Source: Thalassospira sp. UBA1131
GTDB lineage: Bacteria; Pseudomonadota; Alphaproteobacteria; Rhodospirillales; Thalassospiraceae
DNA: 22,305 nt
Direction of reading: 5' to 3'
NCBI RefSeq assembly: GCF_002311515.1
Contig: NZ_DCAO01000044.1
Coordinates: forward strand, 146,975-169,279
Within the stretch, counting starts at the first letter, position 1, and each line of letters starts with the position of its first letter. A program made the translations under genes and the position numbers. Of this stretch, positions 14,802 through 22,268 are shown piece after piece. The notes under the pieces are model-generated. The model saw only the letters and a list, made by a program, of their open reading frames with translations, searched no databases and had not been told where the DNA came from.

Positions 14802-14830
14802 GCGCAATTATTCAAACATTTATATTTCGA

Positions 14831-15955
14831 TCAGTAATGGATAACCGAACGGATGCTTTTGCCTTCATGCATCAGATCGAACGCTTCGTTGATGTCTTCG
14901 AGCTTCATGGTGTGGGTAATGAAGTCCGAAAGCTTGAACTCACCGGCAAGGTAGCGTTCAACATAATCGGGCAGCTGAGAGCGGCCTTTAACGCCCCCAA
15001 ACGCCGTGCCGCGCCAGACGCGACCGGTGACCAGCTGGAACGGACGGGTCGAGATTTCCTGACCGGCACCGGCAACGCCGATGATGACCGACTCACCCCA
15101 ACCCTTGTGGCAGCACTCAAGGGCTGAGCGCATGACATTGACATTGCCGATGCATTCGAACGACCAGTCAACACCACCGTCGGTCAGCTCGACAATGACT
15201 TCCTGGATCGGTTTGTCATAGTCTTTCGGGTTGATGCAGTCGGTCGCGCCCAGCTTCTTGGCGAGATCGAATTTCTTTTCGTTCAGATCGATGGCAACGA
15301 TGCGACCGGCACCGGCCATCTGTGCACCGATGATCGCCGAAAGACCAATACCGCCAAGGCCAAAGACGGCCACAGAGTCACCCTTCTGCACCTTGGCCGC
15401 GTTTACCGTGGCCCCCATGCCGGTGGTGACCCCGCAACCAAGCAGGCAAACTTCTTCAAGCGGAGCGGTTTTGTTGATCTTCGCCAGCGAGATTTCCGGC
15501 AATACAGTGTATTCCGAGAAGGTCGAGCAGCCCATATAGTGATAGATCGGCTTGCCATTCTGCGAGAAGCGCGAGGTGCCGTCCGGCATCAGGCCTTTGC
15601 CCTGGGTCGCACGGATTTTGCCACACAGGTTGGTTTTGCCCGATTTGCAGAATTTGCACTCGCCGCATTCCGGGGTGTAAAGCGGGATCACGTGATCGCC
15701 AACCGAAACGCTGGTGACACCTTCGCCGATGGATTCAACAATGCCTCCACCCTCATGGCCAAGGATCGCCGGGAAGATGCCCTCGGGATCGTCACCCGAC
15801 AGGGTGAAGGCATCGGTGTGGCAAACGCCGGTCGCAACGATCTTGACGCGCACTTCGCCGGCTTTCGGCGGGGCGACCTGAACTTCTTCGATCGACAGCG
15901 GTTTGCCTGCTTCCCAGGCGATGGCGGCTTTACAGGTAATGGTCTCGGCGCTCAT
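14831..15955 (-). CDS. adhC: S-(hydroxymethyl)glutathione dehydrogenase / class III alcohol dehydrogenase
   Basis: It oxidises S-hydroxymethylglutathione (formaldehyde bound to glutathione) to S-formylglutathione with NAD. The length is 374 residues, standard for class III. Catalytic zinc ligands are Cys45, His67 and the Cys in LLGCGVTTG; structural zinc ligands are Cys97, 100, 103 and 111. Arg115, which binds the glutathione carboxylate and marks class III, is present (CGKIRATQ). GLGGIGLSAI is the nucleotide-binding glycine motif. The ATG at 15955 has GGAG 9 bases upstream; an 11-residue upstream extension in frame is not family-like. It is the first gene of the adhC-fghA operon. The activator gfa is not nearby. 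Confidence 0.97.
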   Translation of the reverse strand: MSAETITCKAAIAWEAGKPLSIEEVQVAPPKAGEVRVKIVATGVCHTDAFTLSGDDPEGIFPAILGHEGGGIVESIGEGVTSVSVGDHVIPLYTPECGECKFCKSGKTNLCGKIRATQGKGLMPDGTSRFSQNGKPIYHYMGCSTFSEYTVLPEISLAKINKTAPLEEVCLLGCGVTTGMGATVNAAKVQKGDSVAVFGLGGIGLSAIIGAQMAGAGRIVAIDLNEKKFDLAKKLGATDCINPKDYDKPIQEVIVELTDGGVDWSFECIGNVNVMRSALECCHKGWGESVIIGVAGAGQEISTRPFQLVTGRVWRGTAFGGVKGRSQLPDYVERYLAGEFKLSDFITHTMKLEDINEAFDLMHEGKSIRSVIHY

Positions 15956-16040
15956 GACGCTACTCCGATGGTTTGATGTGGATGCCAACAGTCTATTTAT
16001 TTCCCTTGATGTGATAATCCGCTATTTTGGTAATTCACTT

Positions 16041-16054
16041 TTACGCATGTGTAA
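16041..16054. promoter_or_regulatory. Candidate LysR-type operator
   Basis: TTACGCATGTGTAA is a near-palindrome (one mismatched pair) that fits the T-N11-A core of LysR binding sites twice. It lies 21 bp upstream of the LysR gene and about 90 bp from the divergent dehydrogenase gene, in a 119-bp gap, where such sites usually occur. Confidence 0.4.
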
Positions 16055-16074
16055 TAATCAAGATGGGGTCGGGC

Positions 16075-16959
16075 ATGAATGCCTGGGACGGGATCAGCGA
16101 ATTTATCGCCGTGGCCGAGCGGCAGAATTTCACCCATGCCGCCAAGCAGCTTGGCATTTCCGTCGCCCAAGTCAGTCGGCAGGTCACAGCGCTTGAAGAA
16201 AAGCTCGGCACGCAATTGTTTTACCGCACCACGCGCAAGGTCAGCGTGACCGAGGCCGGGCAGATTTACTATCAGCATTGCCGACAATTGCTGGACGGGC
16301 TGGACGAGGCAGAGCGCGCGATTGGCAACCTGACGGAAGTGCCGCGCGGCAAGCTGAAACTCACCGCGCCGACGACTTACGGCGAAACCGTGATCGCGCC
16401 ATTGGTCAATGATTTCGTCACCCGCTATCCCGATCTGGAAGTGCAATGCCGCTTCACCAACCAGAAGCTTGATCTGGTACTGGAGGGCTATGACATGGCG
16501 ATCCGTCTGGGCCGGTTGGAAGGCACAACCGGCAGCCTGATGACCCAGCAGCTTTCAACGCGGCGCCTGTATGCCTGTGCCGCACCGAGTTACATCGCCA
16601 AACGCGGGGAGCCGTATTCGCTTTCGGAGCTTCATCATCATAATTGCCTGGTCGGCACGCTCGATTACTGGCGCTTTGAAGAAGATGGCCGCGAACGCAC
16701 CGTGCGCATTCATGGCTCCATCCACGCCAATAGCGGCCAGGCGCTTGTCGATGCGGCCCGCAAGGGCATCGGCATCGTGCAATTGCCCGACTATTACGTC
16801 GATCCGTGGATTGCCAGCGGCGACCTCGTCCCGGTGCTTACCAAATACCAGCCATCCGATGAGGGCATCTGGGCGATTTACCCGACCAACCGGCATCTCA
16901 GCCCCAAGATCCGGATGCTGGTGGAGCATTTGGGGAGGTATTTGGGATCTGCATCCTGA
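16075..16959 (+). CDS. LysR-family transcriptional regulator
   Basis: A 294-residue regulator with an N-terminal winged helix-turn-helix (FIAVAERQNFTHAAKQLGIS, then VSRQVTALEEKLGTQLFYRTTRKVSVTEAG) and a C-terminal periplasmic-binding-like effector domain (PRGKLKLTAPTTYGETVIAPLVNDF onward). It belongs to the large CrgA/DsdC-like group in which RTTRKVSVTEAG is common. I chose the ATG at 16075; an ATG at 16063 in the same frame adds four residues. It is divergent from the adhC-fghA operon with 119 bp between them, so control of formaldehyde oxidation is the likeliest job, but the effector cannot be read from the sequence. Confidence 0.92.
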   Translation: MNAWDGISEFIAVAERQNFTHAAKQLGISVAQVSRQVTALEEKLGTQLFYRTTRKVSVTEAGQIYYQHCRQLLDGLDEAERAIGNLTEVPRGKLKLTAPTTYGETVIAPLVNDFVTRYPDLEVQCRFTNQKLDLVLEGYDMAIRLGRLEGTTGSLMTQQLSTRRLYACAAPSYIAKRGEPYSLSELHHHNCLVGTLDYWRFEEDGRERTVRIHGSIHANSGQALVDAARKGIGIVQLPDYYVDPWIASGDLVPVLTKYQPSDEGIWAIYPTNRHLSPKIRMLVEHLGRYLGSAS

Positions 16960-16988
16960 TGATCTGTCACAACTGGGGTTCCCCGGCG

Positions 16989-17016
16989 TCAAACCGTGCA
17001 AAGCATTTCGGTTTGA
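16989..17016 (+). other. Leader hairpin directly upstream of the DUF1508-like gene
   Basis: TCAAACCG (16989-16996) and CGGTTTGA (17009-17016) form a perfect 8-bp stem, with an inner TGC/GCA pairing. The distal arm ends at the first base of the Shine-Dalgarno AAGGAG (17016-17021) of the next gene. It may be an mRNA leader structure, or a 3' end for the LysR transcript, although no T-run follows. Confidence 0.4.
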
Positions 17017-17028
17017 AGGAGAAAACGG

Positions 17029-17211
17029 ATGTCACAATGCACAGGGTCGAACGGCGATCTTTGGGAAGTCTATGAGGCAAAGGATGGTTGGCGTTGGCGG
17101 CGTACGGCCAAGAATGGCGAGATTGTTGGTGCATCGACGCAAGGCTACTCGCAGAAGTCCGATTGCATCGCCAATGCCAAACGTCCGGCATGTGATTGTG
17201 ATCTGAGCTAG
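17029..17211 (+). CDS. Small DUF1508 (YegP-like) protein
   Basis: A 60-residue protein. The core, WEVYEAKDGWRWRRTAKNGEI followed by GYSQKSDCIANAKR, fits a single DUF1508 repeat, a family of small proteins such as YegP that usually hold two such repeats. The function is unknown. Evidence that it is a real gene: a strong AAGGAG 7 bases before the ATG, a protein-like composition with four Trp and four Cys, and a terminator right after the stop. It stands alone between the LysR gene and the convergent 3-hydroxybutyrate dehydrogenase. Confidence 0.75.
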   Translation: MSQCTGSNGDLWEVYEAKDGWRWRRTAKNGEIVGASTQGYSQKSDCIANAKRPACDCDLS

Positions 17212-17230
17212 GTCGAGGTCATCCGGCACA

Positions 17231-17269
17231 ATCAAAAAGCCCCGCGGCCTGTGCCAGCGGGGCTTTGAT
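17231..17269. terminator. Bidirectional terminator between convergent genes
   Basis: AAAGCCCCGC (17236-17245) pairs perfectly with GCGGGGCTTT (17257-17266) around an 11-base loop, with A-tract on the left and T-tract on the right. It serves the DUF1508-like gene on + and the 3-hydroxybutyrate dehydrogenase gene on -. Confidence 0.85.
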
Positions 17270-17288
17270 GTTCTGGGATGCGTTTGCG

Positions 17289-18071
17289 TTACTGCGCGGT
17301 CCAGCCGCCATCGACCGAAAGGTGCGTGCCGGTCATCTGTGATGCGGCGTCCGAGCACAGGAACAAGGCGGTCTGGCCGATCTGTTCGGGACTGACGAAC
17401 TGTTTGGACGGGTGTTTGTCCGAGACAAGTCGGGTTGCGGATTCTTCAACCGAGATGTTGTTTTCCTTCGCGCGCGCCTCGATCTGGCGTTCGACCAGTT
17501 CGGTGCGCACCCAGCCCGGGCAAATGGCATTGGCCGTGATGCCGGTTTCGGCGGTTTCAAGGGCTGTCACCTTGGTCAGACCAATCACGCCGTGCTTGGC
17601 CGCGACATAGGCGGCCTTCTGGACAGAGGCGACAAGGCCGTGGGCCGATGCCGTGTTGATGATGCGGCCCCAGTTTTTCTTGCGCATATAAGGTACGGCA
17701 AGGCGGGTGGTGTGGAAGACCGATGACAGGTTGATCGCAATCACGGCGTCCCACTTTTCGGGCGGGAAGTCTTCGACATTGGCGGTGTATTGAATGCCGG
17801 CATTGTTGATCAGGATGTCGACGCCGCCAAACTTGGCCTCGGCGTCTTTCATCATTGCTTCGATCTGATCGGGTTTGGACAGGTCGGCACCGTTATAGTG
17901 CGCGGTGACGCCGTGTTCGGTTTCAAGGCTTTTGCGGGTGGCCTCGATTTCATCAGCGTCGCCAAAGCCATTGAGCATCACATCAGCACCAGCCCCCGCA
18001 AGGGCCTTGGCCATGGCAAGGCCGATCCCACTGGTGGAGCCGGTTACGAGTGCGCGTTTACCTGTCAGCAT
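17289..18071 (-). CDS. bdhA: D-3-hydroxybutyrate dehydrogenase
   Basis: It interconverts D-3-hydroxybutyrate and acetoacetate with NAD, a step in the use of polyhydroxybutyrate and ketone bodies. It is a classical short-chain dehydrogenase of 260 residues, the family length. Visible are the nucleotide site TGSTSGIG (10-17), NNAG (89-92), Asn114, and the triad Ser142, Tyr155, Lys159. Substrate-binding Gln94, His144, Lys152 and Gln196 are also present, at the same numbers as in the Pseudomonas fragi enzyme. AGGGAG upstream of the ATG at 18071 is the ribosome binding site. It lies 105 bp downstream of the TyrR-family gene on the same strand. Confidence 0.96.
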   Translation of the reverse strand: MLTGKRALVTGSTSGIGLAMAKALAGAGADVMLNGFGDADEIEATRKSLETEHGVTAHYNGADLSKPDQIEAMMKDAEAKFGGVDILINNAGIQYTANVEDFPPEKWDAVIAINLSSVFHTTRLAVPYMRKKNWGRIINTASAHGLVASVQKAAYVAAKHGVIGLTKVTALETAETGITANAICPGWVRTELVERQIEARAKENNISVEESATRLVSDKHPSKQFVSPEQIGQTALFLCSDAASQMTGTHLSVDGGWTAQ

Positions 18072-18176
18072 TTTGTCTTCTCCCTGTGAAATGGGCTTTC
18101 TGCCCTTTGATTTAGGAAGATCATGCCGCAGTGCAATGTAAGTGGCAAGAAATGCTGTGGTCGGGCGGTTGGCTTT

Positions 18177-19811
18177 TTAGGTGCCGATACCGTATTTGCG
18201 CAGCTTGTTGGCGATCGAGGTATGTGAAACGCCAAGTCGTTTGGCGAGCTTGCGCGAGCTTGGATAATCCGGGTACAGGCGCGCGAGCATTTCCCGTTCA
18301 AGCAATTCCATGCCGCTATTGAAATCACTCTGTGCCAAGGCGTTTGCGATCAGATCGGATTGCTCGGTGTTGGACGTCGGGGCGTCTTCGGTGCCGTCGG
18401 ACATACCGTGAGCCTGTCGGGTGTCTCGTTCGGGGGTCGTGGCCGTGCCGGTGGCGGCATCGGCCAAATCACGTGCGCCAAGGACATTGCCATCAAGCAG
18501 GGCGACGGCGCGAAACAGGGTGTTTTCAAGTTCGCGCACATTGCCCGGCCAATCGTGACGGCAAAGCCAGTCAAGCCCGTCTCGGGCAAGGCGCGGTGGT
18601 GTTCGTTCGGTCTGCTGGGCGGTGCGGTCGATAAAAACAGCAGCCAGATCGGCAATGTCTTCGACCCGGTCGCGCAAGTGCGGCAGGGTGATGCCCAGAA
18701 CGTTGAGGCGGAAATAAAGATCTTCGCGAAACGTGCCGTCATGGGACATGGCCTCGAGGTCGCGGTTGGTCGCGCTGATAACCCGGACGTCAACCGTGAT
18801 TTCATCCGTCCCGCCGACGCGCCGGAAACGGCCATCCTGGAGCACGCGCAAAAGCTTGGCTTGCAAATAGGGGGTCAGTTCGCCGATCTCATCAAGAAAC
18901 AAGGTTCCGCCATCGGCCAGTTCCAGAAGCCCCGGCTTGCCGCCACGCCTGGCACTGGTAAAGGCACCAGCGGCATAGCCAAACAGTTCACTTTCAGCCA
19001 GGCCTTCGGGCATGGCAGCGCAATTAAGGGCCAGAAACGGCTGATCAGCCCGCGAACTTGCGCGGTGGCAGGCACGCGCAAACAGTTCCTTGCCGGTACC
19101 GGTTTCGCCAAGGATCAGGATCGGGGCATCGATGGCCGCAAGCCGTTCAGCCTGTGATTTGACGCGCAGCATGGCCCGGCTGGTGCCGATAATGTCGTCA
19201 AAGCCAGTGTGGCTGCGATCCTGAAGGGCGGTTATCACGCGGCCCAGTCGTGCCGGACGGTGAAAGACCATTACCCCGCCCCAGGGCGCATCATCGCTGG
19301 CGTCCGACCCATCATCAACATGACCGATCGGTTCGACCTGCAAAAGATAGGTCTGGCCACCCAAAACCACTTCGCGTTCCGGCAGGCGAAAACCACCTTG
19401 GCGCAAATCTTCAATAGATGGTTCGCCAAGTATGCTGGATATATCCTGATCACGCAGGGGTTTTTCAGGGGTGGCCGAAATTGCCTGTGCCGCCGGGTTA
19501 GCCTGCGCAATCAGGCCGTTGGCATCAACCGCGATCACCGGATCACCAAGGGCGGCAAGCGTTGCATGTAGCTGTGCGCGACGGCGTTCGGTTGGCAGGC
19601 GGTCAATTTCGGTAATGTCGAAAATGCCGGGGATTTTCTTCAATGCGCTTGCCAGTGCTGGGAAGCGTTCCGGGCGAATGGCCGGGATATCGGCATAGAT
19701 ATGATGGGTGGTGACTTCGAACGTGCGGATATCCAGGCCCTGATCGGTCAGGACATTGATGACGTCACGCGTAATGCCGAGCCTGTTTTCACCGCGAATT
19801 TCGAACCGCAT
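18177..19811 (-). CDS. TyrR/PhhR-family AAA+ transcriptional regulator
   Basis: A 544-residue regulator built like TyrR: an N-terminal ACT domain (1-72, MRFEIRGENRLGITRDVINV), a PAS domain (about 80-160), an AAA+ domain (205-435) and a C-terminal TyrR-type helix-turn-helix (about 505-543). In the AAA+ domain, Walker A is GETGTGKE (235-242), Walker B is GGTLFLDE (301-308), and FREDLYFRLN and WPGNVREL are intact. The sigma-54-contact loop reads GAFTSA (282-287) instead of GAFTGA. The ACT domain suggests an aromatic amino acid ligand. It is divergent from a methionine gamma-lyase gene, and the gap holds two TyrR boxes and a sigma-54 promoter. No strong ribosome binding site is seen before its ATG. 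Confidence 0.93.
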   Translation of the reverse strand: MRFEIRGENRLGITRDVINVLTDQGLDIRTFEVTTHHIYADIPAIRPERFPALASALKKIPGIFDITEIDRLPTERRRAQLHATLAALGDPVIAVDANGLIAQANPAAQAISATPEKPLRDQDISSILGEPSIEDLRQGGFRLPEREVVLGGQTYLLQVEPIGHVDDGSDASDDAPWGGVMVFHRPARLGRVITALQDRSHTGFDDIIGTSRAMLRVKSQAERLAAIDAPILILGETGTGKELFARACHRASSRADQPFLALNCAAMPEGLAESELFGYAAGAFTSARRGGKPGLLELADGGTLFLDEIGELTPYLQAKLLRVLQDGRFRRVGGTDEITVDVRVISATNRDLEAMSHDGTFREDLYFRLNVLGITLPHLRDRVEDIADLAAVFIDRTAQQTERTPPRLARDGLDWLCRHDWPGNVRELENTLFRAVALLDGNVLGARDLADAATGTATTPERDTRQAHGMSDGTEDAPTSNTEQSDLIANALAQSDFNSGMELLEREMLARLYPDYPSSRKLAKRLGVSHTSIANKLRKYGIGT

Positions 19812-19833
19812 ATCCGTACCGATAAGTTTACAT

Positions 19834-19851
19834 TGTATCGATAAATGTACA
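19834..19851. promoter_or_regulatory. Weak TyrR box near the regulator's own start
   Basis: TGTATC-N6-TGTACA keeps the TGTA-N10-TACA core and the invariant G-N14-C of TyrR boxes but lacks the full TGTAAA/TTTACA arms. It lies 22-40 bp upstream of the regulator ATG, a suitable place for self-repression. Confidence 0.45.
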
Positions 19852-19907
19852 GTCTTAAGCGACTGAAATCCAGCGTCTTTGCGCTTTCAGATGATGATGA
19901 GCGTCGT

Positions 19908-19929
19908 TGTGTAAACTAATATTTACACA
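19908..19929. promoter_or_regulatory. Perfect TyrR box
   Basis: TGTAAA-N6-TTTACA (19910-19927) matches the TyrR consensus exactly, and the palindrome extends by two more pairs outward (TG/CA). Its centre is about 88 bp upstream of the transcription start predicted for the methionine gamma-lyase gene, the usual place for an activator of a sigma-54 promoter. Confidence 0.85.
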
Positions 19930-19979
19930 CAAAAGAGCGACGATTTCCGTAAGCCTTTGAAAACAATCGATTTTTAAAT

Positions 19980-19996
19980 CTGGCATGGTGATTGCG
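19980..19996 (+). promoter_or_regulatory. Sigma-54 (RpoN) promoter of the methionine gamma-lyase gene
   Basis: CTGGCATGGTGATTGCG matches YTGGCACG-N4-TTGCW except for T in the CACG part and G at the last base. GG (19982-19983) and GC (19994-19995) are correctly spaced. The predicted start near 20007 is 17 bases before AAGGAG of the lyase gene. An AT-rich stretch (19970-19980) just upstream could help bending. Confidence 0.7.
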
Positions 19997-20036
19997 ACTG
20001 TCGGGGCAGAATAAACGCATTTCAAGGAGCCTTCCG

Positions 20037-21263
20037 ATGTCTGCCCATGACAAACACAACAGCGCCAAAACCGGCTTTGCCACCCGTGCGATCCATCACG
20101 GTTACGATCCGCAAAGCCACAATGGCGCGCTGAACCAGCCGGTTTACATGTCTTCGACCTTTGCGTTCGAAACAGCCGAGCAGGGCGGGCGGTTCTTTGC
20201 CGGCGACGAGCAGGGCTTTATCTATTCCCGTATTGCCAACCCGACACTGGATCTTCTCGAAAAGCGCCTTGCGGTGCTTGAGGGCGGTGAAGCCGCCGTT
20301 GCGACCGCATCGGGAATGGGCGCGATTACATCTGTCTTCTGGACCTTTATTGCGCCGGGCGACGAGATCATTGTTGATCGCACGCTTTATGGCTGCACAT
20401 TTGCCTATTTCCGCCACGGTCTGGAAAAATTCGGCATCAAGCACACCCATGTCGACCTGACCGATCCGAAAGAGCTGGAAAAGGCGATCTCGGACAAGAC
20501 CAAGATTGTCTATTTCGAAACGCCGGCCAACCCGAACATGCGTCTGGTCGATATCGAAGCCATTTCCGACATCGCGCACAAGCATGGTGCCAAGGTCGTT
20601 GTCGACAACACCTATTGCACGCCTTATCTGCAGCGCCCGATTGAACTCGGTGCCGATATCGTTGTCCATTCCGCAACCAAATATCTGGGCGGCCATGGTG
20701 ATCTGATGGCCGGTGCGGTGATCGGAACGCTTGAAGACATGACGCAGGTGCGCTTGGTCGGGCTTAAGGACATGACCGGTGCGGTGCTTTCCGCGCAGGA
20801 TGCCAACCTTGTGATGCGTGGCCTTAAAACGCTTGAGCTTCGCATGGAACGCCATTGCGACAATGCCGAAAAAATCGCCGATTTCCTGGAGAAGCACCCG
20901 AAGGTCGAGAAGGTCTTCTATCCGGGGCTTGAAAGCGACCCGCATCATAAACTGGCGAAAAAACAGATGGACCGGTTTGGCGGCATGATCGCGTTCGAAC
21001 TTAAAGGCGGGATCGAGGAAGGCCGTAAACTGATGAACGGCCTTAACATGATCACCCGTGCGGTCAGCCTGGGCGATGCCGAAACCCTGATCCAGCATCC
21101 GGCATCGATGACACATTCGACCTACACCGCCGAAGAACGTGCGGAATATCAGATCACCGATGGTCTGATCCGTCTGTCGGCCGGGCTTGAAAGCATCGAT
21201 GACATTCTGGCCGATCTGTCAAACGCGCTGGATGGCGATCAGATGGCGATTGCCGCCGAGTAA
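20037..21263 (+). CDS. megL: Methionine gamma-lyase
   Basis: A PLP enzyme of the Cys/Met metabolism family that splits L-methionine to methanethiol, 2-oxobutyrate and ammonia. The length is 408 residues from the ATG at 20037, with AAGGAG 7 bases upstream; the 15 codons before it are non-coding. Lys215 (SATKYLGGHGD) forms the internal aldimine. Tyr63 and Arg65 (FIYSRIANPT), Tyr118 and Cys120 (RTLYGCTFAY) are present at the Pseudomonas putida positions plus four. The cysteine, Cys116 there, distinguishes methionine gamma-lyases from cystathionine gamma-lyases and synthases. The gene is divergent from a TyrR-family regulator, which probably activates it. Confidence 0.92.
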   Translation: MSAHDKHNSAKTGFATRAIHHGYDPQSHNGALNQPVYMSSTFAFETAEQGGRFFAGDEQGFIYSRIANPTLDLLEKRLAVLEGGEAAVATASGMGAITSVFWTFIAPGDEIIVDRTLYGCTFAYFRHGLEKFGIKHTHVDLTDPKELEKAISDKTKIVYFETPANPNMRLVDIEAISDIAHKHGAKVVVDNTYCTPYLQRPIELGADIVVHSATKYLGGHGDLMAGAVIGTLEDMTQVRLVGLKDMTGAVLSAQDANLVMRGLKTLELRMERHCDNAEKIADFLEKHPKVEKVFYPGLESDPHHKLAKKQMDRFGGMIAFELKGGIEEGRKLMNGLNMITRAVSLGDAETLIQHPASMTHSTYTAEERAEYQITDGLIRLSAGLESIDDILADLSNALDGDQMAIAAE

Positions 21264-21277
21264 CGGCAAATCAACTG

Positions 21278-21310
21278 CGGGTCGGGATGGCCGAGTGCCA
21301 TCCCGACCTG
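21278..21310. terminator. Hairpin between megL and the convergent solute-binding gene
   Basis: GTCGGGATGG (21281-21290) pairs perfectly with CCATCCCGAC (21298-21307) around a 7-base loop, and three further pairs extend the stem outward. T-runs on both sides are weak. Its position between convergent stops suggests a bidirectional terminator. Confidence 0.6.
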
Positions 21311-21326
21311 CTGTTCTCACCCGCCA

Positions 21327-22268
21327 CTAGTCAAACAGACTGTATTGAGCCATTGCTTTGCGCGATCGGTCTGACAGGTGTTTATTGTCGATCCGCATGA
21401 CTTTCAGATCGTGTAAATCAATTTGCGAGAATGACGGTGCGGTATCGCGATGGGTTTTCAAAAGATCCAGCATCATGCCGTTTGAAAAGGCGCGCTTAAG
21501 TCCGGTTTCGATGATGTCGCGCAGTTCCGGATTTTTGGGGCTGACAAAGAAATAGATCGGTTGCGGGTAATAAAGTGCTGTTTTTTCGGCAATTTCGATA
21601 CCGGGCGCTTCCCACTTCATCCAGTTCCATTCGCCGACAATCTGCCAATAGGCACGCGGATAAAGATCAAATCGCCTTGCATCGAGCATACGATGAAGCG
21701 TTCGATATCGTCCGCTAACGACGTCAAAGCCGTTATCAGTCAAAATCTCGTTGTCTGGCCATCCAAGTCCCTGACCCATGGAAAGTTTCCTGAGGTCCTC
21801 AATCGTCTCAATCTGACTGAACGGTTCTTTGAGGTCTTTATGCAGCATGAAGAGCCGCAAACCGGTGGTGCCAAGATAAATCGGGATATAGACGGCAAGC
21901 AGCCTTTCTTCGCGCTCTGCATTGGTGCCAAAGAAAACCGTGTCGAACTGGTCGGCAGCTTCGAGCATGGGAATACGCCGGTCCTCGGTCGGGTAATCCA
22001 TGCATACCGGCACAAGGGTGGCGTTGTCCCCGCTCAGTCTCAGGGCCAGCCGCAACAAATCGATGTGATATTCCCGGTGCGCTTCCCAGGTGATCTCGCC
22101 GCGGCAAAATTCCGATGTTGTATCCATGGGGATGCGCACGACGCGTGGATCATTGGTGGATGCCGACTGCGCATGGGCGGGGATGTTACCAAACAGGCAC
22201 GTGGTGAAGATCATTAGGCAAAGAAATTGTCGGGCAACATCTTTGATGGCTGTGAACCGGTTGGCCAC
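21327..22268 (-). CDS. Periplasmic solute-binding-like protein, orphan
   Basis: A protein of 313 residues if it starts at the GTG at 22268, with a signal peptide (VANRFTAIKDVARQFLCLMIFTTCLFG, ending AHA-QS). The mature part looks like a family 3 type solute-binding fold: VRIPMDTTSEFCRGEITWEAHREYHIDLLRLAL near the start, ETIEDLRKLSMGQGLGWPDNEIL in the middle, YPQPIYFFVSPKNPELRDIIETGLKRAFSNG near the end. I do not recognise the specific subfamily or ligand. No permease or ATPase gene is adjacent in the window. The frame stays open to the window edge (12 further codons) and the GTG has no good ribosome binding site, so the true start may be upstream. An ATG at 22214 would cut the signal peptide short. 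Confidence 0.7.
   Translation of the reverse strand: MANRFTAIKDVARQFLCLMIFTTCLFGNIPAHAQSASTNDPRVVRIPMDTTSEFCRGEITWEAHREYHIDLLRLALRLSGDNATLVPVCMDYPTEDRRIPMLEAADQFDTVFFGTNAEREERLLAVYIPIYLGTTGLRLFMLHKDLKEPFSQIETIEDLRKLSMGQGLGWPDNEILTDNGFDVVSGRYRTLHRMLDARRFDLYPRAYWQIVGEWNWMKWEAPGIEIAEKTALYYPQPIYFFVSPKNPELRDIIETGLKRAFSNGMMLDLLKTHRDTAPSFSQIDLHDLKVMRIDNKHLSDRSRKAMAQYSLFD

Noticed and set aside
18072..18176. Sigma-54 promoter or terminator between the TyrR-family gene and bdhA
   Set aside because: GGC and TTGC pieces occur on the - strand but not at the required spacing. The small GGGC/GCCC hairpin before the bdhA ribosome binding site has only a 4-bp GC core and no T-run.
20022..21116. Long open frame on the - strand opposite the methionine gamma-lyase gene (364 codons)
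   Set aside because: It is an antisense shadow of a well-supported PLP enzyme. The translation is rich in His and Arg and resembles no family I know.
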